Part shown: positions 1 to 5,940 of the stretch, piece by piece | Layout of the letters: every line of letters starts with the position of its first letter | Position numbering within the stretch: position 1 is the first letter of the stretch | Source of the DNA: Nanobdellota archaeon | Lineage (GTDB): Archaea; Thermoproteota; Nitrososphaeria; Nitrososphaerales; Nitrosopumilaceae | Direction: 5' to 3' | Assembly (NCBI GenBank): GCA_012030815.1 | Contig: JAAUVF010000027.1 | Location: 1 to 8,848, forward strand | Length of the DNA: 8,848 bases | Notes under the pieces: model-generated | The model's input: only the letters and a program-made list of their open reading frames with translations | Databases searched by the model: none | What the model was told of the DNA's origin: nothing | Position numbers and translations under genes: made by a program

Positions 1-303
1 CTTGGCCCGCTTATCGGCCTCCAAGCCCTCCAGCTCCCCCAGGCGCAGCCAGCCTTCTTTGACTAGGCGAGAGAGGGTAAACATTAGTGTTGCTTCACTG
101 GCATCGTATTTGCCATCGACATCATGCCGCCGGGCACTGAGGAAGTCGTGAAGTTGCCACACCTCATCCAGCAGCGTGATCTGAGTTGCCTGCTCACGAA
201 TGTTCTGGATCAGCGCGCCGGTCTCGCGTTGGTAAGCAGTTTGAAGGGCAGTCTGGGCAATGGTTTTTTCGCCTTGACTCCAGTGAATTCCAGCCTGAGA
301 CAT
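1..303 (-). CDS. frp: Fluorescence recovery protein (FRP), 3'-truncated by window edge
   Basis: In cyanobacteria FRP binds the photoactivated orange carotenoid protein (OCP), detaches it from the phycobilisome and speeds its return to the inactive form, ending photoprotective quenching. The minus strand opens with ATG at 303 and stays open for 101 codons to position 1, so only the last few residues of this roughly 110-residue family are missing. The reading contains WSQGEKTIAQTA near the N-terminus and DEVWQLHDFLSARRHDVDGK at about 46-65. This matches Synechocystis FRP (DDLWKLHDFLSAKRHEIDGK) and keeps the counterparts of its functional Trp50, His53, Asp54 and Arg60 (here W49, H52, D53, R59). 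The segment is much richer in G+C than the rest of the window and has no OCP or phycobilisome gene beside it. It looks like marine Synechococcus DNA joined to an archaeal contig. The family call is strong; its membership of this genome is doubtful. Confidence 0.85.
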   Translation of the reverse strand, partial: MSQAGIHWSQGEKTIAQTALQTAYQRETGALIQNIREQATQITLLDEVWQLHDFLSARRHDVDGKYDASEATLMFTLSRLVKEGWLRLGELEGLEADKRAK

Positions 304-346
304 TGATTTATGATTGATTTGTTGATGGAGTAATGTGAATAGTAAA

Positions 347-419
347 TGCCAGCGGGGGATTTGAACGCCCGACGGCCCGGTCTTCAGCCGAGTGCTCTCC
401 CAGGCTGAGCTACGCTGGC
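347..419 (-). tRNA. tRNA-Phe (GAA)
   Basis: Read on the minus strand, the acceptor stem GCCAGCG pairs perfectly with CGCTGGC and is followed by discriminator A. Next come TA, the D-arm GCTC/GAGC, and an anticodon stem CTCGG/CCGGG closing the loop CTGAAGA, which gives anticodon GAA (Phe). The GTTCAAATC T-loop signature is present. CCA is not encoded and the sequence resembles archaeal rather than cyanobacterial tRNA-Phe. The T-arm is irregular: GGGCG before the loop faces only four free C residues plus the first acceptor C, with a C-C mismatch. This suggests one base lost from the C run, in line with indels elsewhere in the window, or a degenerate copy. A TATA-like box sits about 30 bases upstream of the 5' end. 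Confidence 0.9.
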
Positions 420-445
420 ACAACAAATTTGCTTTAGGTTGAGGA

Positions 446-453
446 ATTAAAAG
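446..453 (-). promoter_or_regulatory. Putative TATA box of tRNA-Phe
   Basis: On the minus strand CTTTTAAT is centred about 30 bases upstream of the tRNA 5' end, where an archaeal TATA box is expected for a tRNA gene transcribed from near its first base. Assignment is by position and composition only. Confidence 0.5.
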
Positions 454-557
454 TTGTCTTTATCATCAAAGATAGAAAAAACGCACAAAACTATGATTTG
501 ACACGTCAAAAATTAATCAACAAAATACATTACACCCAAAATTTATCTAATGTGACC

Positions 558-677
558 TTAATCTGATGATAGTTTTTTTAATTTATTTTGAACTGCTTCT
601 TGGATTTCTTTTTCTAACTTTTCTTGCTCTTCAATCAATAATTTCTTCATTGTTTTTTCAACATAATTTTTACCCAT
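558..677 (-). CDS. Small coiled-coil protein, 39 residues, unknown function
   Basis: ATG at 677 opens a 39-codon frame ending in TAA at 558-560. The product begins MGKNYVEKTMKKLLIEEQEK and continues as an uninterrupted, highly charged amphipathic helix with Leu/Ile spaced in heptad fashion, so a short coiled coil is predicted. No known domain is recognised. It is the only substantial frame in the stretch between tRNA-Phe (ends 419) and the adenosyltransferase gene (ends 849), and it runs the same way as both. There is no obvious ribosome binding site. AT-rich DNA can give such Lys/Glu frames by chance, so support is moderate; similar small helical genes are common in marine thaumarchaeal genomes. 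Confidence 0.5.
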   Translation of the reverse strand: MGKNYVEKTMKKLLIEEQEKLEKEIQEAVQNKLKKLSSD

Positions 678-848
678 TTATTCTCAATTATATATGAAAA
701 AGGTTAGAAATAAGGACATCGTATTTTTACGAAAATTATGAAGCCATTTAGGTATTTTATATAATAACAACAAAACTAAATACATTTCATTTAATATGAA
801 ATCAAGTTATAATTATCAAAAAAATCAAGGAGTGTTACACTTTCCAAA
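678..848. other. Intergenic stretch with two small inverted repeats
   Basis: No credible gene. It holds two perfect short palindromes: TCGTA-TTTT-TACGA around 719-732, and ATTTCAT-TTAAT-ATGAAAT at 784-802. The second lies about 50 bases beyond the end of the adenosyltransferase gene and about 110 bases before the small coiled-coil gene. It could be a 3'-end hairpin of the former or an operator for the latter; nothing in the sequence decides. Confidence 0.3.
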
Positions 849-1374
849 TTATATCTTTTTTTTACTTCTTTTATTTAAAACCCGACCCAGTACAAAGAAC
901 AAATCCGATAACCTATTTACATATTTTATACAATGATCATTGATTTTTTCTTGTTCACTTAACATTATGATGTATGTTTCAGCTCTTCGTGCAACAGTTC
1001 GGATATGATGTAATTGAGATGCTAAAATTGTTCCACCAGGCAATATGAAATTTGTCAAAGGTTCCAGTTCACATTCATATTTATCAATATTATTTTCTAA
1101 ATTCAATATCATGTCTTCTGAAACTCTATTTTTTTTTATTTTCCATGTTGGGATTTGAAAGATCAGCTCCAACAATAAACAACTCATTTTGAATTAGGTT
1201 TAACAATGTGAAAATATCTTCATCAAGTTCATAAGATTGTATAATACCCAATACAGCATTTGTTTCGTCGATTGCACCATATGCAATAATTCGTGAGTTT
1301 GATTTTGATACCCTGAAATTACCTTGCAGACCAGTAGTTCCATCATCGCCAGTCTTTGTATATATTTTCAACAA
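849..1374 (-). CDS. ATP:cob(I)alamin adenosyltransferase, PduO type (one frameshift)
   Basis: Transfers the 5'-deoxyadenosyl group of ATP to cob(I)alamin, making adenosylcobalamin, the cofactor of methylmalonyl-CoA mutase in the thaumarchaeal 3-hydroxypropionate/4-hydroxybutyrate carbon-fixation cycle. The N-terminal part (1374 down to 1126) has the nucleotide-binding YTKTGDDGTTGLQG, then RIIAYGAIDETNA and LIQNELFIVGADLS. The C-terminal part (downstream of about 1129) has NFILPGG, RTVARRAE and YVNRLSDLFFVLGR, all PduO/MMAB hallmarks. The parts are in different frames: a run of nine A (plus-strand T at 1129-1137) leads into TAG, and removing one A gives a continuous 174-residue protein of normal family length. 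Start is TTG at 1374, with no in-frame ATG upstream; the next codon is also TTG. Family assignment is secure. Whether the frameshift is real or a read error cannot be told here. Confidence 0.9.
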
Positions 1375-1569
1375 TATATCAAAAACAGATTAAACTATTA
1401 TGTTGTTCGAATTATTTATTATGGCTTACCTGTAAAGGCTTGTGTTGTACACTATAATCTCTTTATACAGTAATTCAAAATTCAAAAACTGCCATAAGAT
1501 TATTTCACAAATTAGCATAATCCCTACAAATGTTAGACATCATTCTACAATACTTAATATTTCAAAACC
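1375..1569. promoter_or_regulatory. Divergent intergenic region between adenosyltransferase and HD genes
   Basis: This non-coding gap must hold the promoters of both divergent genes, although I find no convincing TATA box at the expected spacing for either. It contains a 7-base inverted repeat, TTATGGC at 1419-1425 and GCCATAA at 1491-1497, spaced 65 bases apart. It also holds a small palindrome GTGT-TGT-ACAC near 1442-1452. No cobalamin riboswitch elements are visible. Confidence 0.35.
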
Positions 1570-2101
1570 TTGATTATTGATTTTTTTAATACATCTGCAA
1601 AATTAAAGAGAGTGCCTCGTCAGGGATGGATTGATAAATTATCGCTCAATAATCCTGAATCTGTTGCTGATCATACTTTTTCAATGGCCATTATTGGAAT
1701 GATATTTTCTGATTTGGAAGGTTTCGATACAGAAAAAATTTTGAAAATTATTCTTTTACATGATTTAGCAGAATCACTCATAGGAGATATTATACCTGGA
1801 CAGATTTCAAAAGAGCAAAAAATAGAACTAGAAAATAATGCAATGAAAAAAAATTTTTAGCAATTTACCAGATATGCTACATAAAAAGTACAATGATCTT
1901 TGGATAGAATATCAATCACATCAATCTAAAGAATCTGAAATAGTTCATCAAATAGACAAGTTAGAGATGGCATTACAGGCAAAAATCCATCTAAAAGACG
2001 GGCATTCAAAAGATAAACTAGATTCATTTTTTAGTACTGCAAGAAATGAAGTTACAAATCCTAAACTATCAGAGTTGCTTGAAGAGATATTAGAAAAATA
2101 A
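1570..2101 (+). CDS. HD-domain phosphohydrolase, YfbR/HDDC2-like (one frameshift)
   Basis: HD-superfamily proteins of this type are metal-dependent nucleotidases, typically acting on deoxyribonucleoside 5'-monophosphates. After the merge the product is 176 residues. LKRVPRQGW (12-20) and NPESVADHTFSMA (28-40) supply the first His. LLHDLAESLIGDI (62-74) is the HD dyad with following Glu and Asp, and EIVHQIDKLEMALQAK holds the last Asp at about 129. This order and spacing fit the family. A frameshift lies in A8 at 1846-1853: as written the frame stops at TAG 1858, and removing one A continues as KKIFSNLPDMLHKKYND into the frame ending TAA at 2099. The start is TTG at 1570, since an in-frame TAA at 1555 rules out extension. 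The next gene begins 4 bases downstream, implying one transcript. Exact substrate unknown. Confidence 0.85.
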
Positions 2102-2105
2102 GAAC

Positions 2106-2333
2106 ATGTCAGAAAAAAGCAAAGATGAGTTAATTGAAGCTCAAAAACAAATCATCGGCATACTATTTGAGGTCATAAAACGATTACAAGCAAATAACGA
2201 TCTTGATGAAGAATATTTTAAAATTATTTCATCCAATAACGATACAAAAAAAGACAGATTATCAAAAATTCTAATTGAAAGAGAGGAAAATGCAAAAATT
2301 GTTGGAAGATTACTAGAACAATTAGAAATTTAA
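2106..2333 (+). CDS. Unknown 75-residue helical protein, downstream of HD gene
   Basis: ATG at 2106 follows the HD gene's TAA by only 4 bases, so the two are probably cotranscribed and perhaps translationally coupled. The protein starts MSEKSKDELIEAQKQIIGIL and is predicted almost wholly helical: an amphipathic helix (about 6-30), a polar Asn/Asp-rich turn (SSNNDTKKD, about 42-50) and a second helix ending RLLEQLEI. It has no Cys, membrane segment or recognisable motif. The shape suggests a helical hairpin that dimerises, possibly an adaptor for the HD enzyme, but that rests only on gene order. The frame is intact. Confidence 0.65.
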   Translation: MSEKSKDELIEAQKQIIGILFEVIKRLQANNDLDEEYFKIISSNNDTKKDRLSKILIEREENAKIVGRLLEQLEI

Positions 2334-2420
2334 AACATGATATAAAATTTTAATCATCTGAAATTATTCTTAGTCTTACTGTTTGTTCATATTTGTCTTG
2401 AACATAGTGGGAGAGGTTGA

Positions 2421-2723
2421 TCACTCTAACTCTTGTATTTTTATTTGACCAACTGCCCTCATTTCAAACCAGGATTCAATATCATCAACATCATATCGTT
2501 CACCGCTCTTTAGAATGCTATTAAAAATTAATTTTATTTCCTCTATTTCCTCTTCTTTTAGATTGTTTTTATCTTCAACCATTGTGGTAATTTCATTTAA
2601 TTTTATAATTACATTGTTTGTAAGAGGCATAATTCTATCAAATTTAGATAATATAACAGTCTTTTGAGATATTGTTTTTATAACAATCAAGCCTTCTTTG
2701 AATCGTGCAATATTTTCAGGCAT
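2421..2723 (-). CDS. Unknown 100-residue protein
   Basis: ATG at 2723 opens a frame to TGA at 2421-2423. The product starts MPENIARFKEGLIVIKTISQ, has a beta-prone, hydrophobic first third, then an acidic helical segment (VEDKNNLKEEEIEEIKLIFN, about 49-68) and a C-terminal SWFEMRAVGQIKIQELE. It has no Cys, signal peptide or membrane span and I do not recognise a family. Residue composition looks like a true protein rather than a shadow frame. Its first 19 bases overlap the 5' end of the divergent gene at 2705, and no TATA-like box lies about 26 bases upstream of 2723. The true start could therefore be internal, for example the TTG at residue 12. Confidence 0.6.
   Translation of the reverse strand: MPENIARFKEGLIVIKTISQKTVILSKFDRIMPLTNNVIIKLNEITTMVEDKNNLKEEEIEEIKLIFNSILKSGERYDVDDIESWFEMRAVGQIKIQELE
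2675..2683 (+). promoter_or_regulatory. Putative TATA box for the 2705 gene
   Basis: TTTTTATAA is centred 26 bases before the GTG at 2705, the spacing expected of an archaeal leaderless transcript. It lies inside the 5' part of the divergent minus-strand coding sequence. Confidence 0.4.
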
Positions 2724-3052
2724 TAAAAACAGGACAAAAAAGAGTGGCAGAATCTAGAGAATACCTCAACAAGCTAACTAACGGTAAAGCGATGCCTGCA
2801 CTAGCCCTAAGAGATAACAAAACTAATGTGTGGGACCCAGTAGGTGAGGAAAATATGTATGCGTTTGTTGATGAATCTGCAGGGTTTGTATTAACAGATA
2901 ACAGTGGATACATACTTGCGTTAGTCGATAAATATGGTATTTCTAAAACAATTGTTCAGGGAGTGACAAAGGCCCAAAAAGAAATCTTAGAACAGTCATT
3001 TCAAAAAGATGGAATTCCGGAATACAAAGGCAAAGTAACTCTACCCGTATAA
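2705..3052 (+). CDS. Unknown protein, 115 residues (or 102 from an internal GTG)
   Basis: The frame begins after a stop at 2699-2701. The first possible start is GTG 2705, supported by the TATA-like box 26 bases upstream; an internal GTG at 2744 would give 102 residues and avoid overlap with the divergent gene. The N-terminal 30 residues are helical and basic (ALKTGQKRVAESREYLNKLT). The centre is beta-rich (MYAFVDESAGFVLTDNSGYI, then LALVDKYGISKTIVQGVT), and a helix (KAQKEILEQSF) leads to the tail GIPEYKGKVTLPV. No family is recognised; there are no Cys or membrane segments, and it is probably cytosolic. It is intact, unlike most neighbours. A T6 run at about 3065-3070, just beyond the TAA, could end transcription. 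Confidence 0.65.
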   Translation: MQYFQALKTGQKRVAESREYLNKLTNGKAMPALALRDNKTNVWDPVGEENMYAFVDESAGFVLTDNSGYILALVDKYGISKTIVQGVTKAQKEILEQSFQKDGIPEYKGKVTLPV

Positions 3053-3132
3053 TCAAATTGAAAATTTTTTACCAAGAATAGTCAAAAAAAATCAGCGTAA
3101 AGCTTTTGTTATGATTATAATTAGAATAACAA

Positions 3133-4365
3133 TTGGTAAAATATACTCAAGAAATTGAAGTTGATGGGCATCTTATTGATTCATCAATTCTTACAAAAAT
3201 ATTTGACAAGATAATGGATCTTCAGGGGGAATTTCAAGTAGAAGAAATTAACATTGGAAAAAAGAAAAAAGATCCATCTTATGCCCGACTATCAGTTACT
3301 GGTAAAAATCAAAAACACCTGGACGAAATTCTAAAAACAATTTATCGTGAAGGAGCTGTTTCAAAAACACAAAAAGAAATTTTCTTAAAAAAAATCACCA
3401 AAAAACATGGATGAATGCCTGAAGATTTTTACAGTACTACAAATAACCATACCCGAGTTTTTCATAATAAAACATGGATTCAAGTTGAAAATATGATGAT
3501 GGACAAGTGTATTGTGGTTAAAAAACAACCGAGCGTTTTGTGTACCTGTAAGAGATGTTAAAAAAGGCGACGATATAATAGTTGGAGAAAGTGGGATTAA
3601 GATAATTCCACCTGAACGTCCAAGAGAAGGGGTTAATGTTTTTGAATTTATGGGAAGTTCTAGTTCAAGTGAAAGACCAACTCAGCATATTGCAAAAAAG
3701 TTGCAGATGACATATACAATACAAAAAAGAATGGAGGAAAAATTGTAATTGTTGGAGGTCCTGCAATTGTACATACAGGTGCTGCTGATGCAGTTGCAGA
3801 TCTTATTAAATTAGGATTTATTGATGGGGTTTTAGCTGGAAATGCTTTGGCAGTACACGATATAGAATATGCCACATTAGGAACTTCACTTGGAATGAAT
3901 GTTCATGATGCAACTTTGGCATATCATGGACATCGAAATCATATGGACACAATCAATGCGGTTTTTCGTGCAGGTTCTATTTCAAACATGGTCAAAACAA
4001 AAAAACTAACACGTGGAATAATGTATCAATGTGTAAAAAATAAAATTCCATTTGTATTGGCAGGATCTATTCGTGATGATGGACCATTACCAGATGTAAT
4101 TACTGATGTAGCTGATGCACAAAGAGAGTACAAAAAAGTTCTCAAAGATGCAAGTATGGTGATAATGATATCCACAATGCTTCACTCTATTGCAACTGGA
4201 AATATGCTACCTGCAAACGTTAAAGTTGTTGTAGTTGATATCAACCAACCAACAGTTACCAAACTAATGGATAGAGGAACATGGCAGGCGTTAGGAATCG
4301 TAACTGATGTGGGAGCATTTTTACCAATGGTTGTAAATAAAATTAAAAAACAGAAAAAAATCTAA
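3133..4365 (+). CDS. LOR/SDH (TIGR00300) family protein, ornithine cyclodeaminase-like; in-frame TGA and two frameshifts
   Basis: The N-terminal part (3133-3411) matches the LOR/SDH conserved domain: EIEVDGHLIDSSILTKIFDK, then DPSYARLSVTG. The rest carries the family's FYSTTNNHTRVF, PPERPREGVNVFEFM, GGPAIVHTGAADAVADLI, GNALAVHDIEYATLGTSLGM, GHRNHMDTI, PFVLAGSIRDDGPLPDVITD and WQALGIVTDVGAFLP. Family members convert ornithine to proline plus ammonia (methanogen enzyme and the C-terminal domain of cyanobacterial ArgZ/AgrE), so a role in arginine/ornithine nitrogen metabolism is inferred. Breaks: TGA at 3412-3414 directly followed in frame by ATG 3415; one extra A at 3520-3525; one missing A at 3694-3699. 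Repaired length is about 410 residues, the family norm. Start is TTG 3133. The stop overlaps the convergent gene by 4 bases. Family is sure, substrate less so. Confidence 0.88.
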
Positions 4366-5314
4366 GGAGTCAATCTAGGGTGCTGAATATGCATTCCATC
4401 TCCATCTAAGATTATGGGATGAATCTGTTGACTATGTTTGATACCACGCATCTTTGTTACTTGAATTGTCCTTTCCATTGTATCTTCTTTTCTGGTATGT
4501 CTAAGCTGAATAATTCCAGATGTAACAAACCATTCCAAGGGAATCTCGTTACTTTCTGAATACTCTGATATTATCAAAGATGTAACACCATAATTTTCTA
4601 ATGCTTGAATCATTCCTTGTAATCCTTGTCTCATGTAAAATTTATCAGAATACTGCATTGCAAGAATTGTAATTGAATCAATTACCACCCTTTTTGCTTC
4701 AACTCTTTTGATACTGCTTAGTAGTAACTTTGTCAAATGCTCAAATGGCATTTGTTCTCCTCTATATAGAGAGTCATCTTTGCCAATCAATTCATCTTGT
4801 ATTTTGAAGGGTCTTGCATCAATCATCATAATTTTGTCCTTGCTGATTAAATCATCAAAATCCCAACCAAATGATTTACAGTCATTTTTTATCTCATCGA
4901 TATTTTGAGACATTGTAACGTATACGCCTGGTTCATCAAAGTCGCGTGCACCAGAGTATAGGAATTGCAATCCAAAAGTTGTCTTTCCACTGCCTGGGGG
5001 ACCTGAGATAATTATCGCACTGTTCTTTTTTAGTCCGTTAGAAATTAATGATTCAAATCCCGGAATGCCAGTTTTGATTAAAGATGTAGTATTATTTTGA
5101 CTGTATTTTGAGTTTTTTGATACATTAAATTGAGATTTATAAATTAAAATAAAAAGTACTGTACAAATAGCACCGACAATAAGTGAAATAACTTCATCAA
5201 AAAGAAAGTATACTGCTCCAACTAATGAGATCAAAATGGTAGATGTAAAAATAACTTGTAAAGGATATATCTTGCCCGCCGATGATTTGTCTTCTATTTT
5301 GAAGTAATTCTCAT
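4362..5314 (-). CDS. Membrane-anchored KaiC-like RecA-superfamily ATPase (one frameshift)
   Basis: The single KaiC-type domain has TGIPGFESLISNGLKKNSAI, Walker A GPPGSGKTT (about 105-113), GVYVTMSQNIDEIKNDCKSF, Walker B RVVIDS (about 209-214) and the KaiC-type VTKMRGIKHS near the C-terminus. Where KaiC has VTFEE, the catalytic Glu pair is Ser-Gln here, so hydrolysis may be weak or altered. Two hydrophobic spans precede the domain (about 18-40 and 43-60), placing the ATPase on the cytoplasmic face of the membrane. As written, the open frame has only a TTG at 5234, inside the first span. ATG 5314 overlaps the upstream gene's stop as ATGA and reaches this frame if one A is added to the A4 run at 5297-5300 (MRITSKIEDKSS...), giving 317 residues. 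Last gene of a three-gene operon. Such proteins often serve in signalling; the target is unknown. Confidence 0.85.
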
Positions 5315-5489
5315 ATTTTTATTGGTGGTTCATGAATTGTTTGTTTTGTTATTTCAATTTGTTTTACTTGTGGAATTACTTTATAGCAATTTTCGTGAAA
5401 CCAAAAATTATTTTTCTAACTGCTTTTTGGTTTAACTCAATTTCTAATTCACAATTATCACATTTAATTAAATACTGAACAGAATTCAT
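5311..5489 (-). CDS. Small C2HC zinc-finger-like protein, about 59 residues (one frameshift)
   Basis: From ATG 5489 the product reads MNSVQYLIKCDNCELEIELN then QKAVRK. As written it would run on to a TAA about 40 codons in. Adding one base in the A5 or T5 run near 5406-5415 continues it as FWFHENCYKVIPQVKQIEIT and ends at TGA 5311-5313. The merged protein has Cys10-x2-Cys13 and His32-x2-Cys35, a plausible single Zn site of CCHC/LIM-half type, followed by a basic, polar tail. The repaired frame ends in a TGA that overlaps the ATG of the KaiC-like gene (ATGA), which supports both the repair and translational coupling. The start overlaps the end of the upstream gene by 26 bases. It may bind protein or nucleic acid as partner of the ATPase; that is inference. 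Confidence 0.6.
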
Positions 5490-5700
5490 CTGCTCTGTGT
5501 CTTTTTATTTTCTCAAGTTCTAAGACTCTCTGACGCATTTTTTGTACTCCCTCTTGCATTCTTGTTATGTATTTTTTATCTGATTGAAAGATCTCTTGTC
5601 TTTTTTGAATTCTTTCAATTAAATACTGTGTACGACCCCAATCCCCTAGATTATGTTCCAGACTTTCTTCTAATAATGGGATAATCTCGTCTTCACTCAA
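5464..5700 (-). CDS. Unknown 78-residue coiled-coil protein, first gene of KaiC-like operon
   Basis: The frame runs from TTG at 5700 to TAA at 5464-5466 and is intact. It starts MSEDEIIPLLEESLEHNLGD, then WGRTQYLIERIQKRQEIFQS, then a long charged helix (about 40-70, MQEGVQKMRQRVLELEKIKR) with heptad-like hydrophobics, so a helical bundle or coiled coil is predicted. The single Cys near the C-terminus is not part of a motif. No family recognised. A TATA-like box lies 24 bases upstream of the TTG, consistent with a leaderless operon mRNA. The following zinc-finger-like gene starts inside its last codons, so expression is probably linked to that gene and the membrane KaiC-like ATPase. Confidence 0.65.
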   Translation of the reverse strand: MSEDEIIPLLEESLEHNLGDWGRTQYLIERIQKRQEIFQSDKKYITRMQEGVQKMRQRVLELEKIKRHRADEFCSVFN

Positions 5701-5718
5701 TATTTATGATTGATTTTG

Positions 5719-5729
5719 ATTTTTAGAAA
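5719..5729 (-). promoter_or_regulatory. Putative TATA box of the KaiC-like operon
   Basis: Minus-strand TTTCTAAAAAT is centred about 24 bases before the TTG at 5700, the position of an archaeal TATA element for a leaderless transcript. Confidence 0.4.
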
Positions 5730-5852
5730 TCATGTATGGACTGTCAAAATTTGCCTATCAGTCAAATAATTGTACTTTTTAAAATCGATCTAAAATAAAA
5801 AACATGCCTAATTTCATCGTTTATCTGTCGATATCTCAAACTTGTGTAAAAA

Positions 5853-5866
5853 GATCAAAAATGATC
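5853..5866. repeat. Perfect short palindrome in divergent intergenic region
   Basis: GATCA-AAAA-TGATC forms a 14-base inverted repeat in the gap between the divergent KaiC-like operon and the exported alkyl-sulfatase-like gene, upstream of the latter's putative TATA box. Size and place would suit a dimeric regulator, but such a short AT-rich palindrome can occur by chance. The rest of the gap (5701-5940) shows no gene. Confidence 0.3.
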
Positions 5867-5905
5867 TATATTTGTAAACAAAACCATCCACGTATGTTAA
5901 TTCTA

Positions 5906-5917
5906 TTTTGTAAATAA
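5906..5917 (+). promoter_or_regulatory. Putative TATA box of the alkyl-sulfatase-like gene
   Basis: TTTTGTAAATAA is centred about 29 bases before the proposed TTG start at 5941, compatible with a leaderless or near-leaderless transcript. Assigned by position and composition only. Confidence 0.35.
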
Positions 5918-5940
5918 CTAACAATCCATAATTAATTACG

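Noticed and set aside
124..306. Plus-strand open frame of 60 codons in the G+C-rich edge
   Set aside because: It lies opposite the FRP gene, whose minus-strand reading matches a known family with its key residues; the plus frame has no recognisable features.
1129..1137. Programmed frameshifting or transcript slippage in the adenosyltransferase A9 run
   Set aside because: It is mechanistically possible, but shorter runs (A4, G2) elsewhere in the window are equally broken and could not support slippage.
1375..1569. Cobalamin riboswitch upstream of the adenosyltransferase
   Set aside because: No B12-box-like sequence or multi-stem structure was found; only short inverted repeats occur.
2716..2913. 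Minus-strand frame of 65 codons
   Set aside because: It is a shadow of the plus-strand gene at 2705-3052.
3412..3414. TGA as selenocysteine or programmed readthrough
   Set aside because: No selenocysteine element is visible, thaumarchaea are not known to use it, and the same gene has two indels, so an error or simple mutation is likelier.
3660..3875. Minus-strand frame of 71 codons
   Set aside because: It is antisense to the conserved glycine-rich part of the LOR/SDH gene.
4708..4908. Plus-strand frame of 66 codons
   Set aside because: It is antisense to the KaiC-like ATPase between the Walker motifs; composition is Ser/Ile-rich as expected from antisense.
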